A stretch of 64,000 nt of DNA, from positions 2,455,001 through 2,519,000 of the forward strand of contig NZ_CP041253.1 in assembly GCF_006575665.1 (NCBI RefSeq), read 5' to 3'. The first letter of the stretch is position 1. Every line of letters begins with the position of its first letter. Made by a program: the position numbers and the translations under genes. Below are positions 55,640 through 64,000 of this stretch, in pieces. The DNA comes from Echinicola soli (GTDB lineage: Bacteria; Bacteroidota; Bacteroidia; Cytophagales; Cyclobacteriaceae). Under the pieces are notes generated by a model. That model was not told the origin of the DNA and did not search any database. It saw only the letters and a list, made by a program, of their open reading frames with translations.

Positions 55640-55709
55640 CGCCGCGGCGAGATGACAGTTTTGTCACTGTCTGCTCCAATCTACCCCACCTAACCTCTTC
55701 GCCGCGGCG
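55640..55709. repeat. Two palindromes CGCCGCGGCG in one spacer
   Basis: CTTCGCCGCGGCG occurs at 55638-55650 and again at 55698-55710, 60 bp apart. The 10-bp core is self-complementary. The spacer (55476-55763) between converging genes has no other gene or clear terminator. Confidence 0.5.
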
Positions 55710-55763
55710 GAGAGGAACTGTCTTTGATCTATCTTGATACTTCCACTTTGCTCTATAATTTTC

Positions 55764-56282
55764 TCAATGCTGATGGCCATTTAAGCCGTGCACATGGCCG
55801 TGGTTCAGTTCTTCTTCCGTGGCCTCACGAACTTCTTTTACTTCACCGTCAAAATGAAGCCTGAAGTTTACTAGGGGATGGTTAAAGTCTAAGAGCAATT
55901 GGTCGCCAAGATCTTTCAGTACTTTAGCTTGCATGGGATATCCTTCTTCATCTACAAGCGGGAGGAAATTGCCTTCTTGCAACATTTCAGGCTTGAATCC
56001 TCTTTCTTCAGTAAGTTGATCTTTCGGGATATCCACAATCAGTTCATCGTCAGCCTGTCCGTAAGCTTCGTCTACTTCTAAGGTGAAGCTGAAATCATCC
56101 CCTTGTTTTTTATTGGCCAAATATGCCTCGAATTTCTCGGGTAAATCACTGCCGCCAAATATAAAATAAAAAGGATCTTCCTCATCTCTCACTTCTACAC
56201 TGAAGGGAGCTGATTCTTCATCCACATTGCTCACTTTTAGTTCATAGGTAAGACCTACCACGGTATTGTTGGATATTTCCAT
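55764..56282 (-). CDS. slyD: FKBP-type peptidyl-prolyl isomerase, SlyD-like
   Basis: 172 residues with the SlyD layout: an FKBP half (VGLTYELKVSN, GGSDLPEKFEAYL), the inserted IF chaperone domain (about 75-130) and a return to FKBP (HPLVNFRLHFDGEV near 135). The C-terminal tail is His-rich (HGHVHGLNGHQH), as in SlyD proteins that bind nickel or other metals. It catalyses proline cis-trans isomerisation and acts as a cytoplasmic chaperone. A perfect promoter lies 22 nt upstream. Confidence 0.92.
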   Translation of the reverse strand: MEISNNTVVGLTYELKVSNVDEESAPFSVEVRDEEDPFYFIFGGSDLPEKFEAYLANKKQGDDFSFTLEVDEAYGQADDELIVDIPKDQLTEERGFKPEMLQEGNFLPLVDEEGYPMQAKVLKDLGDQLLLDFNHPLVNFRLHFDGEVKEVREATEEELNHGHVHGLNGHQH

Positions 56283-56303
56283 ATTTTTATTTTTGCTTTT
56301 TCA

Positions 56304-56334
56304 CAAAGATAGTCGCTTAATCCTGCGCCCCAAA
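56304..56334 (-). promoter_or_regulatory. slyD promoter
   Basis: On the minus strand TTTG (56331-56334), a spacer of 19 nt and TATCTTTG (56304-56311) match the Bacteroidota consensus. The ATG of slyD is 22 nt downstream of the -7 box. Confidence 0.85.
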
Positions 56335-56763
56335 AGGAGTTGGGGTAAAACCTTTGCGTTTTTTACGGCTTCAGTGGTAGAATTAAAAGGTTGTGTGTGA
56401 TTTATAGTGGGTAAGTTGAGCGGTACCGGGCTATCGGGATAGAAGGAACTCGTGGACGGATAAATTTGGGACTCGTGCTCCTGATGCAGTCGATAATCAT
56501 GGATCAAGCAATATTTCTGGGGGGCTGTGAATTTCAAGATGGTTTAGGAAAGTACATTTTTCTTTCGTCTAGCGCAGGGAGGAGTACTCCATTATCCAAA
56601 AAGAGGTTTAATGTAATTGCTGCTAAAATAGAATGCTGTTGATTCGGCTATTGTTCCCATGGCCGTTGCCCATGGCTATCACGCTCTATCTGGTATTAAA
56701 CATGGCTACTTGGATGCAGACAAACCTTTAAGGGCTTCCGCCTAACCTGTCCAGCCCTTCCTA

Positions 56764-56847
56764 ATAAAAAAAATCAGTGTAAATCTTATTAATCGGCACT
56801 ATCTGCGTTCTATTAAAACCACCTCCTCAACTTTTCCACTTGACCCA
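56764..56847 (-). repeat. Dispersed spacer repeat, copy 2
   Basis: Read on the plus strand it goes AAAATCAGTGTAAATCTTA, then ATCTGCGTTCTATTAAAACC, then CAACTTTTCCACTTGACCC. These blocks match the reverse complement of 17370-17457 in the same order, with many substitutions and a few indels. Confidence 0.65.
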
Positions 56848-56911
56848 TAATCATACATTCTTTGCTCATGGTCAGTATACGGCAGTGCTAGGATACTGTG
56901 TTCACCTTCTA

Positions 56912-57017
56912 TTACCAAGCTGATGCTCCTAGCGGAGCATCACTGCTGCCTCTTCTGTCCGCAAAAATAGTGAGGCAGGAGTCCTGGCGAATGCCGCTAG
57001 GCATTAAAGCTTGGTAA
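56912..57017. repeat. 106-bp imperfect palindrome able to fold as a cloverleaf
   Basis: The ends TTACCAAGCT (56912-56921) and AGCTTGGTAA (57008-57017) are perfectly inverted. Inside lie three stems: GATGCTCC/GGAGCATC with loop TAGC, CTGCCTC/GAGGCAG with a 19-nt loop, and AATGCC/GGCATT with loop GCTA. The first and third are also partly complementary (CCTAGCGG against CCGCTAGG), so a single long cruciform is the alternative fold. It could be a REP-type mobile palindrome or a structured RNA. Confidence 0.75.
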
Positions 57018-57140
57018 AATCAGGTTACTACTGGTCCCTTTGTGCCGTCGGCCTGCCTCGCTCTAGGCGGGTACAAGCCTGTTTCCCTGATCTATCCGCC
57101 CAAGTGGGACAACTCCGTGGATCATAGTGGGTGACTATAC

Positions 57141-57172
57141 AAAGGGTTGTCCTCAGAAGACAACCCTTTTTA
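57141..57172. terminator. Terminator after leuS, better on the plus strand
   Basis: AAAGGGTTGTC, a short loop and GACAACCCTTTTT form a strong hairpin about 155 nt beyond the leuS stop. The T run is on the plus strand; the minus side ends in TTTGTAT. It probably works for leuS at least in part. Confidence 0.65.
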
Positions 57173-57326
57173 ATTGGCCTGTATTTATCAGTGAAGATTT
57201 AGAACCGATAGTAATAGCCATCGTTTTTGCATATACTTGTCGTTCAGTTTTAGTTGTCCAGAACGGACATCGGTCATCGGACTTTCTGTCAAAATCAACG
57301 GGTGTTTGGATTCTTGATAATCAGCC

Positions 57327-60101
57327 TTAGACCACAATATTAACAATCTTGCCAGGCACTACGATGATTTTTTTAGGCGTTTTGCCATCCAACCACTTTT
57401 GCACGTTGGCATCAGCAAGCGCTGTTTTTTCAATTTCCTCTTTGCTAAGACTTAGGGAAATAGGAAGTTTTACCCTCATTTTACCGTTGATAGAAATAGG
57501 GTATTCATGTGCATCTTCGGTAAGGTGTTCTTCATTGAATTTAGGGAAGGCTGCTTCCAGGACAGATCGGTCATTCCCCATTAGCGACCAAAGCTCTTCC
57601 GCTATGTGCGGGGCATATGGTGAAATGATAATGGTCAATGGCTCCAGAATTTCCTTTTTGTTGCACTTCAGTGCAGAAAGCTCATTCACACAAATCATAA
57701 AACTGGACACCGAGGTGTTGAACGAGTAATTGTTCATGTCCTCCTCGGCTTTTCTAATGGTTTTGTGGAGTGTTTTTAGCTCATCCTTGGTTGGCTGGGC
57801 ATCGGAGATGGTAAAGTTACCGTTTTTGTCGTGAAATAATCTCCAGAGCTTTTTAAGAAACTTGGATACGCCGTCGATACCATTGGTATTCCAAGGTTTG
57901 AACTGCTCCAGTGGTCCCAGGAACATTTCATATAATCGAAGGGTGTCTGCTCCATAACGTTCGATGATGTCGTCAGGATTGACCACATTATATTTTGACT
58001 TGGACATTTTCTCGACTTCAGCGCCGCAAATGTACTTACCATCTTCAAGTATGAATTCAGCATCAGCCAGATCCGGTCGCCACGCTTTGAATTTGTCCAG
58101 GTCCAGCTGGTCGTTATGCACAATGTTAACATCCACGTGCATGGCTGCTGTATCATGGTCTTTGCGAAGACCATGGCTGACAAATTTATTGGAACCCTTG
58201 ATTCTGTATACAAAATTGGATCGTCCTTGGATCATGCCTTGGTTGATCATTTTTTTGAAGGGCTCGACAATCGTTATCAATCCTTTGTCGTATAGAAACT
58301 TGGTCCAGAACCGGCTGTAAAGCAAGTGGCCAGTGGCGTGTTCGGCCCCACCGATGTATAAATCCACCGCTTCCCAATACTGTTGGGCATCTTTGCTGAC
58401 AAATTCTGTGTTGTTTTGGGAATCCATGTAGCGGAGGAAATACCAGGAGGAACCTGCCCAGCCCGGCATGGTGCTGAGCTCAAGTGGGTATGCTTCTCCG
58501 TCCACATTATAAGTCCAGTCTGTGGCTCGGCCCAAGGGTGGCTCTCCGTCTTCTGTAGGAAGGTACTTGTCCACTTCAGGAAGCACTATAGGGAGGTCTT
58601 TCTTATCCACCAAATATGGAATGCCATCCTTAAAGTATACAGGAAGAGGTTCTCCCCAGTAGCGCTGCCGGGTAAAGATGGCATCACGCATCCTGTATTG
58701 GATTTTTCCTTTACCGATTTTCTTATCTTCAAGGAATTCAATGGCCTTATCCATGGCATCTTTCATGACCAGACCATTGAGGAAGCCGGAATTCATGGCG
58801 ATGCCATCGCGGCCAGGGAAGGAGCCGTTTTCCATGCTGCCCTCCAGTACCTGTCGGACTTCCAGTCCAAAGTGGTTGGCAAAGTTATAATCGCGTTCAT
58901 CATGGGCAGGGACGGCCATTACGGCCCCCGTTCCATAGCCTGCCAAAACATAATCGGCTATCCAAACAGGGATTTCTTCTCCGTTAAAAGGGTTGATGGC
59001 ATAGCTGCCAGTGAAGGCACCTGAGATGGTCTTGACATCGCTCATGCGGTCCCTTTCGGAGCGGTTTTTGGCTACTTGGATGTAGGCTTCTGCTTCTTTG
59101 CGCTGATCATCGGTGATCAATTCGGCTGCCAGTTCACTTTCAGGAGCCAAGGCTAAATAGGTTACCCCATAAATGGTGTCTATACGCGTGGTGAAGACTT
59201 TGATCTGTTGTGCTTTATCCTTGACCTGAAAGACCATCTCGGCACCCACTGAACGTCCGATCCAGTTCCGCTGCATCTCTTTGATCGGTTCTGGCCAATC
59301 TACTTTGTCAAGGTCATTGAGGAGTCGTTCTGCGTACGCAGTAATGCGCATGCTCCATTGCATCATTTTTTTGCGTTCTACGGGATGACCGCCACGCTCA
59401 GAAAAGCCGTCTTTGACTTCGTCATTGGAAAGTACAGTTCCAAGTGCCGGACACCAGTTTACGGTGGTTTCGGCGAGATAGGTCAGGCGATATTGCAGCA
59501 AGGTTTGTTGCTGTTCTTTTTCTGAATACCCCTTCCACTCGCTAGCGGTAAAGGTTTTGGTATCTTCATCGCATACCACATTGATATTGGCGTTTCCTTC
59601 CTTTTCGAAGATGCTGATCAGGTCGTTGATTTCTTTGGCCTTGTCTTCAGTCTTATCATAGTAACTGTCAAACAGCTGCATGAAAATCCACTGAGTCCAT
59701 TTATAGTAAGAAGGATCAGAGGTCCGGACCTCCTTGTTCCAGTCAAAAGCAAAGCCTATATTTTTAAGTTGCTCAGTGTAGCGTTTGATATTTTCTTCTG
59801 TGGTAATGGCTGGATGCTGTCCAGTCTGGATGGCGTATTGTTCCGCAGGAAGCCCAAAGGAATCGTAGCCCATGGGGTGCAGGACATTATACCCTTGAAG
59901 CCGCTTGAAGCGGGAGACAATATCCGAGGCTATATATCCTAGTGGGTGCCCCACATGTAGTCCTGCACCAGAAGGGTAGGGAAACATGTCCAAACTGTAA
60001 AACTTAGGTCTTTGAGGGTCTATCTTGGCATTGAAGATTTGGGATGCTTCCCATCTTTCCTGCCATTTCTTTTCGATCTCTTGAAAATTATAATCAGCCA
60101 T
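57327..60101 (-). CDS. leuS: Leucyl-tRNA synthetase
   Basis: 924 residues, class I synthetase. The HIGH motif is in [16 protein letters not shown] (about 43-58) and the KMSKS loop in [16 protein letters not shown] near 705. The editing (CP1) domain lies between, with the threonine-rich [20 protein letters not shown] near 295, and the anticodon and C-terminal domains follow. It charges tRNA-Leu and edits misactivated norvaline or isoleucine. It stands alone. Confidence 0.97.
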   Translation of the reverse strand: MADYNFQEIEKKWQERWEASQIFNAKIDPQRPKFYSLDMFPYPSGAGLHVGHPLGYIASDIVSRFKRLQGYNVLHPMGYDSFGLPAEQYAIQTGQHPAITTEENIKRYTEQLKNIGFAFDWNKEVRTSDPSYYKWTQWIFMQLFDSYYDKTEDKAKEINDLISIFEKEGNANINVVCDEDTKTFTASEWKGYSEKEQQQTLLQYRLTYLAETTVNWCPALGTVLSNDEVKDGFSERGGHPVERKKMMQWSMRITAYAERLLNDLDKVDWPEPIKEMQRNWIGRSVGAEMVFQVKDKAQQIKVFTTRIDTIYGVTYLALAPESELAAELITDDQRKEAEAYIQVAKNRSERDRMSDVKTISGAFTGSYAINPFNGEEIPVWIADYVLAGYGTGAVMAVPAHDERDYNFANHFGLEVRQVLEGSMENGSFPGRDGIAMNSGFLNGLVMKDAMDKAIEFLEDKKIGKGKIQYRMRDAIFTRQRYWGEPLPVYFKDGIPYLVDKKDLPIVLPEVDKYLPTEDGEPPLGRATDWTYNVDGEAYPLELSTMPGWAGSSWYFLRYMDSQNNTEFVSKDAQQYWEAVDLYIGGAEHATGHLLYSRFWTKFLYDKGLITIVEPFKKMINQGMIQGRSNFVYRIKGSNKFVSHGLRKDHDTAAMHVDVNIVHNDQLDLDKFKAWRPDLADAEFILEDGKYICGAEVEKMSKSKYNVVNPDDIIERYGADTLRLYEMFLGPLEQFKPWNTNGIDGVSKFLKKLWRLFHDKNGNFTISDAQPTKDELKTLHKTIRKAEEDMNNYSFNTSVSSFMICVNELSALKCNKKEILEPLTIIISPYAPHIAEELWSLMGNDRSVLEAAFPKFNEEHLTEDAHEYPISINGKMRVKLPISLSLSKEEIEKTALADANVQKWLDGKTPKKIIVVPGKIVNIVV

Positions 60102-60138
60102 TTTTTAACAAAATTGTTGCTTAGTATAGGATTGGTTG

Positions 60139-60146
60139 CAAAAATA
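60139..60146 (-). promoter_or_regulatory. Possible leuS -7 box
   Basis: TATTTTTG on the minus strand, 37 nt before the leuS ATG, fits the -7 consensus. No TTTG is found at the expected -33 position, so this is only a candidate. Confidence 0.4.
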
Positions 60147-60331
60147 AAAAAATAAATGGGATATGTCGATGGATTGCCGAAGTATCAGTCGGAGAGAAAA
60201 GTATCAGGTAGCTATTGTCAAGATTACCCTGGAGAAGATATGCTCTTGCTGTCCCTTTCTTGATACATGATACTTGAATCTTGCTACTTTCTTAGTCTAA
60301 AATTTAATATCCAAGGGCTAACATCAAACCA

Positions 60332-61294
60332 TTACCAGAATCTCCAGCCACGGCGCTTTGTGCGGCCTCTTCTCAGCCAGTTTTCCCAGATATCCTGCGA
60401 GAGGTAGATTTCTACGCCCACATTTAGGGTGAAATAGCCATCGTACCGATGGTCCAAGCCACTTCCGCGACGGATTTTATGTTGGAATTCACCATTCTTG
60501 TCAATATAGACCGCTTCACGGATTTTCTCGGTATCAGGCATCCCATTGTCGTCAAGGTAACGAGGGTTTTTTACAGCAAGCCGTAACCGTTCTGGCATAG
60601 GGCCCTCTCCATTTTCTCCATAGCTCGCCAATAAGCTCTGGTAAGAATCACGGATGTTGTAGGCGCTGATATCATCCAAGTAATCTGAAAGGGTAAAACG
60701 GTAATTGCCTTCAATAAAGAGATCGGTATAGACATTGAGTTTATACTTCATCCCCAGTCCCATGGGAAAGACCATAACTACTGCTGGATATTCATTGTTT
60801 TCCAATGCCAAAGGTCTTAGGTTATACCATTCTCCGTCCAGTTGGGCTTTTGGGGTGTTGGTAGTGGCGCCTACTCCAGCGAAGACATACCAATTAAGAA
60901 AGTGCCGGGTGATATTGTACAGTTTGACAGGCTTATAGTGGTATTCTGCTAGAAAAGCCAATTCTACATTCCTGGCCCTGAAATGAAGTTCACGTGGATA
61001 GCGGTACGCCCTGGGGTCAGAAGGGTAATCTTGTCCGGACATTTGGATATAAGATGCATCCAGCCGAAGGCGGGTGTTTGTCCCGATTGTCCGGCGTACA
61101 TTGATGTTAATATTATAGTCGGGTTGTACACCTTCATAATATTTCCATAGAGAGTATAGCTCTCCAAAATACTGGGTGACGCCACCACCTACGCCGAAAG
61201 ACCACGGCTCTTCAAACTTAAAGCGATTAAAGCTTTGGGCATTCGCTTCAAGCAAAGTGATCGCCAAGAGTACTGTACAAAGTAAGTATCTCAT
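60332..61294 (-). CDS. DUF6089-family outer-membrane barrel protein
   Basis: 320 residues. A signal peptide (LLCTVLLAITLLEANAQ) is followed by GVGGGVTQYFGELYSLWKYY, many Tyr/Asn-rich strands (NININVRRTIGTNTRLRLDA, NVELAFLAEYHYKPVKLYN) and FTLNVGVEIYLSQDIWEN near the end. This fits the DUF6089 family of Bacteroidota outer-membrane beta-barrels. The role is unknown. The mscS-like gene lies 90 bp upstream on the same strand. Confidence 0.82.
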   Translation of the reverse strand: MRYLLCTVLLAITLLEANAQSFNRFKFEEPWSFGVGGGVTQYFGELYSLWKYYEGVQPDYNININVRRTIGTNTRLRLDASYIQMSGQDYPSDPRAYRYPRELHFRARNVELAFLAEYHYKPVKLYNITRHFLNWYVFAGVGATTNTPKAQLDGEWYNLRPLALENNEYPAVVMVFPMGLGMKYKLNVYTDLFIEGNYRFTLSDYLDDISAYNIRDSYQSLLASYGENGEGPMPERLRLAVKNPRYLDDNGMPDTEKIREAVYIDKNGEFQHKIRRGSGLDHRYDGYFTLNVGVEIYLSQDIWENWLRRGRTKRRGWRFW

Positions 61295-61384
61295 GCATTT
61301 AATACGTGAACATCAATCTGTTTTGGGTACAGATTTGAATTACTTCTTGTTGGTTTTAAACGTGTTGATACCGTAAATAAACAA

Positions 61385-62287
61385 TTAATTGTCCAACTTT
61401 TCAAATCCTGATTTTAAATGCAAATCTCTTTGTGGGAAAGGGATTTCAATGCCTTCTTCATTAAATCTTCTGAAGATTTCGTAGTAAAGTTGGCTCTTGA
61501 GGACCTGTGGTTTATTGATATATTGGGAGGTCCAGACACGGAGGATAAAGTTGATGCTATTATCCCCATATTCAATAAACAGTACATCAGGTGGAGGGGT
61601 CTTAAGGACGCCTTCATTGGCTGTGGCCACGTTCATTAGGACTGTTTTGATCTTTTGGGGATCTTCTTTATAGGAAACACCTACAGGAAAGTTAAAACGG
61701 ATGTTACGATCATTGTGAGACCAGTTGATAACAGGACTATCAATAAACTGGCTGTTGGGGACGATGATGGAGATGTTGTCATTAGTGACGATCATGGTAG
61801 ACCGGGAGCTGATTTTGATGACATCACCATTCACGTCACCTACTTCGATACGGTCACCGACTTTGATAGGCCTTTCAAATAAGATGATCAGTCCACTGAT
61901 AAAGTTATTGGTGATGTTTTGCAAACCAAAACCAATACCTACGCCTAATGCGCCGGCTAGAATGCCCAGTGCACTGAGGTCTATTCCAGAGTTTTGTATA
62001 ATGATCACAAAACCACCGATCAGCAATATATACCTAATGATAGTTCCGACAGATTGCCGGGTGCCGATATCCATTTGGTAACGGGTAAGGACTTTATGGA
62101 CAATTATTTTTTTGACCCATTCGGTAACTATTACCAGTATAAAAACCGAAAAGATCAGAGCAATAAGGAGTCCTACGGTAAGTTTAGAGCTTCCGAGCGT
62201 GACGAGAGTATACTCCAAAAAATCATTTAATCGCTCCAAAAAAGCTCCTATCCCATTTTTCTGTACATCATTTATAAGGTCTTCCAT
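61385..62287 (-). CDS. Small-conductance mechanosensitive channel family protein (MscS)
   Basis: 300 residues with three N-terminal helices. The pore-lining third helix is in LGILAGALGVGIGFGLQNIT (about 130-150). The beta domain follows with ERPIKVGDRIEVGDVNGDVI, VPNSQFIDSPVINWSHNDRN and a C-terminal alpha/beta domain. MscS channels open on membrane tension during osmotic downshock. It is in line with the DUF6089 gene downstream. Confidence 0.93.
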   Translation of the reverse strand: MEDLINDVQKNGIGAFLERLNDFLEYTLVTLGSSKLTVGLLIALIFSVFILVIVTEWVKKIIVHKVLTRYQMDIGTRQSVGTIIRYILLIGGFVIIIQNSGIDLSALGILAGALGVGIGFGLQNITNNFISGLIILFERPIKVGDRIEVGDVNGDVIKISSRSTMIVTNDNISIIVPNSQFIDSPVINWSHNDRNIRFNFPVGVSYKEDPQKIKTVLMNVATANEGVLKTPPPDVLFIEYGDNSINFILRVWTSQYINKPQVLKSQLYYEIFRRFNEEGIEIPFPQRDLHLKSGFEKLDN

Positions 62288-62439
62288 ATTGTTCTTCTAG
62301 TGTAGCCATATGATAAAGTGAACACAAAATAATAATATTTATATTGTGAAACCAGTTGAAAACTGACTGATTTAATTATTATTGGCATGGGTTAGATACA
62401 GATAGTTTAAGATATTTGTAACTATAAATATGAAGTGAT

Positions 62440-63981
62440 ATGAGTAAGCAAAAAGAGGAACTGGAGCACAGGCTTAAGCTCAGGAATATTCATCTATCCG
62501 ATTACAATGACATCCGGGAGTTGATGACACTGATTTACGAGCAAAAAGGAATGTCTTATACGAGGCAAGAGCTTAAAAATCAGATAAAAGCATTTTCTGA
62601 AGGGCAAATTTGTATCGAGGATAATGGAAAAGTGGTGGCAGTGGCCCTGAGCGTGGTAGTGGAGTATTCCCAGTTTGGCGATAGCCATACCTATGATGAA
62701 ATCACCGGGTTTGGCAAGTTTGACACGCATGATCTGGAAAATGGAGACACCCTATACGGTACCGATGTGTTTGTTCACCCTGAGTATCGAGGGCTGAGGC
62801 TGGGGAGAAGGCTGTATGATGCCAGAAAGGAGCTTTGCGAAAACCTTAATTTACGGTCCATCATCGCTGGTGGGCGAATTCCCGGGTATAGCAAATATTC
62901 GGAGCAAATGACCCCAAGAAAGTATATAGAATTGGTGAAGAACAAGGAGATCTATGATCCAGTGCTCTCTTTTCAGCTGGCTAATGAATTCCATGTCCGA
63001 AAAGTTATCACCAAATATTTGCCGGAAGACAAGGATTCCAAGGCATTCGCGACCCTATTGGAGTGGAACAATATCTACTATGAGAAAGATGAAAAGCTCA
63101 TTGGAAACAGCAAGTCTATTGTCCGGCTGGGACTGGTGCAGTGGAAAATGAGACGGTTTAAGGATGTGGATGATCTGATGCAACAGGTGGAGTTTTTTGT
63201 GGATACTGTTTCCGGCTATAAATCGGATTTTTGCCTTTTACCAGAGTTTTTCAATGCTCCTTTGTTAGCGGATTTTAATGATATGGATGCTTCTGAAGCT
63301 ATTCGGAATTTGGCGGATTATACCGAAGAGGTGCTGTCCCGCATGAGGGACCTGGCTCTTTCCTATAATGTGAACATCATTGCAGGGAGTATGCCCGAAT
63401 ATGACGGTAAAAAACTGAGAAATGTAAGCTATCTATGCAGAAGGGACGGTACTATCGACAAGCAATATAAGTTACACATTACTCCTGATGAGCAGGCCTA
63501 TTGGGGCTTACAGGGAGGAAATGGTATCAGTGTGTTTAATACAGACGCGGGTAGGATCGGGATTTTGATCTGTTATGATGTGGAGTTTCCGGAGCTAGGC
63601 AGGATACTTGCTGAGCAGGAGATGGATATTTTATTCGTGCCTTTCTGGACGGATACCAAAAATGCCTACCTTCGTGTGAGTACCTGTGCCAAGGCCAGAG
63701 CCGTCGAAAATGAGTGTTATGTGGCCATAACAGGTTCTGTAGGGAATCTACCAAGAGTAGAAAATATGGATATCCAGCATTCCCAGGCGGCGATTTATTC
63801 TCCATCTGATTTTTCCTTTCCCCATGATGCGGTAATTGCGGAAGCGTCCTTAAATACTGAAACGACCATCGTTGCCGATGTGGATTTGGATTTGCTGACC
63901 AAGCTGCGAAAAATGGGCAGCGTGAGGAACCTTGCCCAGCGGAGACTGGACCTTTATTCCATTCAGTGGAAGCGAAAGTGA
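62440..63981 (+). CDS. GNAT acetyltransferase fused to a carbon-nitrogen hydrolase
   Basis: 513 residues. The N-terminal GNAT domain (about 12-215) has the acetyl-CoA loop in VHPEYRGLRLGRRLYDARK near 112-130. The C-terminal nitrilase-superfamily domain (about 225-505) has the catalytic Glu in LLPEFFNAPL near 272, Lys in DKQYKLHITPDE near 350 and Cys in ILICYDVEFPEL near 380. The pairing occurs as one protein in many bacteria, but the physiological substrate is not settled; an amide or N-acyl compound is likely. No signal peptide. It begins divergent from mscS. Confidence 0.93.
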   Translation: MSKQKEELEHRLKLRNIHLSDYNDIRELMTLIYEQKGMSYTRQELKNQIKAFSEGQICIEDNGKVVAVALSVVVEYSQFGDSHTYDEITGFGKFDTHDLENGDTLYGTDVFVHPEYRGLRLGRRLYDARKELCENLNLRSIIAGGRIPGYSKYSEQMTPRKYIELVKNKEIYDPVLSFQLANEFHVRKVITKYLPEDKDSKAFATLLEWNNIYYEKDEKLIGNSKSIVRLGLVQWKMRRFKDVDDLMQQVEFFVDTVSGYKSDFCLLPEFFNAPLLADFNDMDASEAIRNLADYTEEVLSRMRDLALSYNVNIIAGSMPEYDGKKLRNVSYLCRRDGTIDKQYKLHITPDEQAYWGLQGGNGISVFNTDAGRIGILICYDVEFPELGRILAEQEMDILFVPFWTDTKNAYLRVSTCAKARAVENECYVAITGSVGNLPRVENMDIQHSQAAIYSPSDFSFPHDAVIAEASLNTETTIVADVDLDLLTKLRKMGSVRNLAQRRLDLYSIQWKRK

Positions 63982-64000
63982 TTGATGTGGAAAATGACGT

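Larger units (their letters stand above)
56335..57140. other. Gene-free stretch rich in repeats and palindromes
   Basis: About 800 bp between slyD and the leuS end. It holds a CCATGG palindrome pair (56658-56680), the second copy of the dispersed spacer repeat (56764-56847) and a 106-bp cloverleaf palindrome (56912-57017). Short frames show no protein-like composition. A promoter for an RNA is not evident. Confidence 0.6.

Noticed and set aside
57127..57330. Plus-strand open frame of 67 codons overlapping the leuS end
   Set aside because: It begins in the terminator hairpin and runs antisense into leuS; no protein-like pattern.
1..64000. CRISPR array, prophage or intact insertion sequence
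   Set aside because: No regular direct repeats with spacers, no phage structural genes and no transposase or integrase reading frame were seen.

Overview
The window looks like chromosomal DNA of a Bacteroidota bacterium, most likely of the order Cytophagales and close to the Cyclobacteriaceae (Echinicola-like). Four things point there. The respiratory locus has the Bacteroidota order actABCDEF - coxBA - ctaA - ctaB - two subunit III genes - subunit IV - SCO - DUF420. The ispG product is the long type of about 660 residues. Several families are typical of the phylum (DUF6089, DUF6728, SatD, TamB next to tsaD). Promoters have the phylum's TTTG - 19 nt - TAnnTTTG form, which is perfect upstream of actA, tRNA-Cys and slyD. 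The genus is an inference.

Layout. 1-6.8 kb: a partial tamB on the minus strand, divergent from tsaD - smpB - an NlpC/P60-fold gene - an HNH gene. 6.9-8.1 kb: a decayed outer-membrane barrel gene. 8.3-12.5 kb: a plus-strand cluster of a GntP/DsdX-type permease, a Rid protein, a fold-III PLP enzyme and an M19 dipeptidase, readable as D-serine or D-amino-acid peptide catabolism. 12.7-16.7 kb: a small HTH regulator, a small unknown gene, rpsA and a DUF72 gene that is probably cut short by a stop codon. 16.7-18.1 kb: mostly non-coding, with repeats and tRNA-Cys. 18.1-34.7 kb: one long aerobic respiration operon (alternative complex III, aa3-type oxidase, heme A synthesis, copper delivery). 34.7-42 kb: a large membrane histidine kinase followed at once by a large surface or outer-membrane protein. 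42-50.4 kb: accessory region with a hydrolase, an Imm49-like gene, lipoproteins, a GlcG-like gene between two direct repeats, a TPR gene and several decayed genes. 50.7-64 kb: housekeeping genes (SDR, ispG, MmcQ/YjbR, ABC ATPase, slyD, leuS, DUF6089, MscS, GNAT-nitrilase) separated by palindrome-rich spacers.

How the genes work together. The respiratory operon encodes a quinol-to-oxygen chain in transcription order: ACIII takes electrons from menaquinol and passes them by c-type hemes to the aa3 oxidase, while ctaA/ctaB make heme A and SCO helps load the CuA site. The 8.3-12.5 kb cluster could take up D-serine, dehydrate it and clear the aminoacrylate by-product.

Most unusual points: an NlpC/P60 protein whose catalytic Cys is Ala; a 106-bp palindrome at 56.9-57.0 kb that can fold as a cloverleaf; a spacer repeat shared between 17.4 and 56.8 kb; a duplicated gene 3' end around 47.1/48.2 kb; an in-frame coding-like tail after the DUF72 stop; and a recurring pattern of single-base deletions in non-essential genes. 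I see no CRISPR array, no intact insertion sequence and no rRNA.
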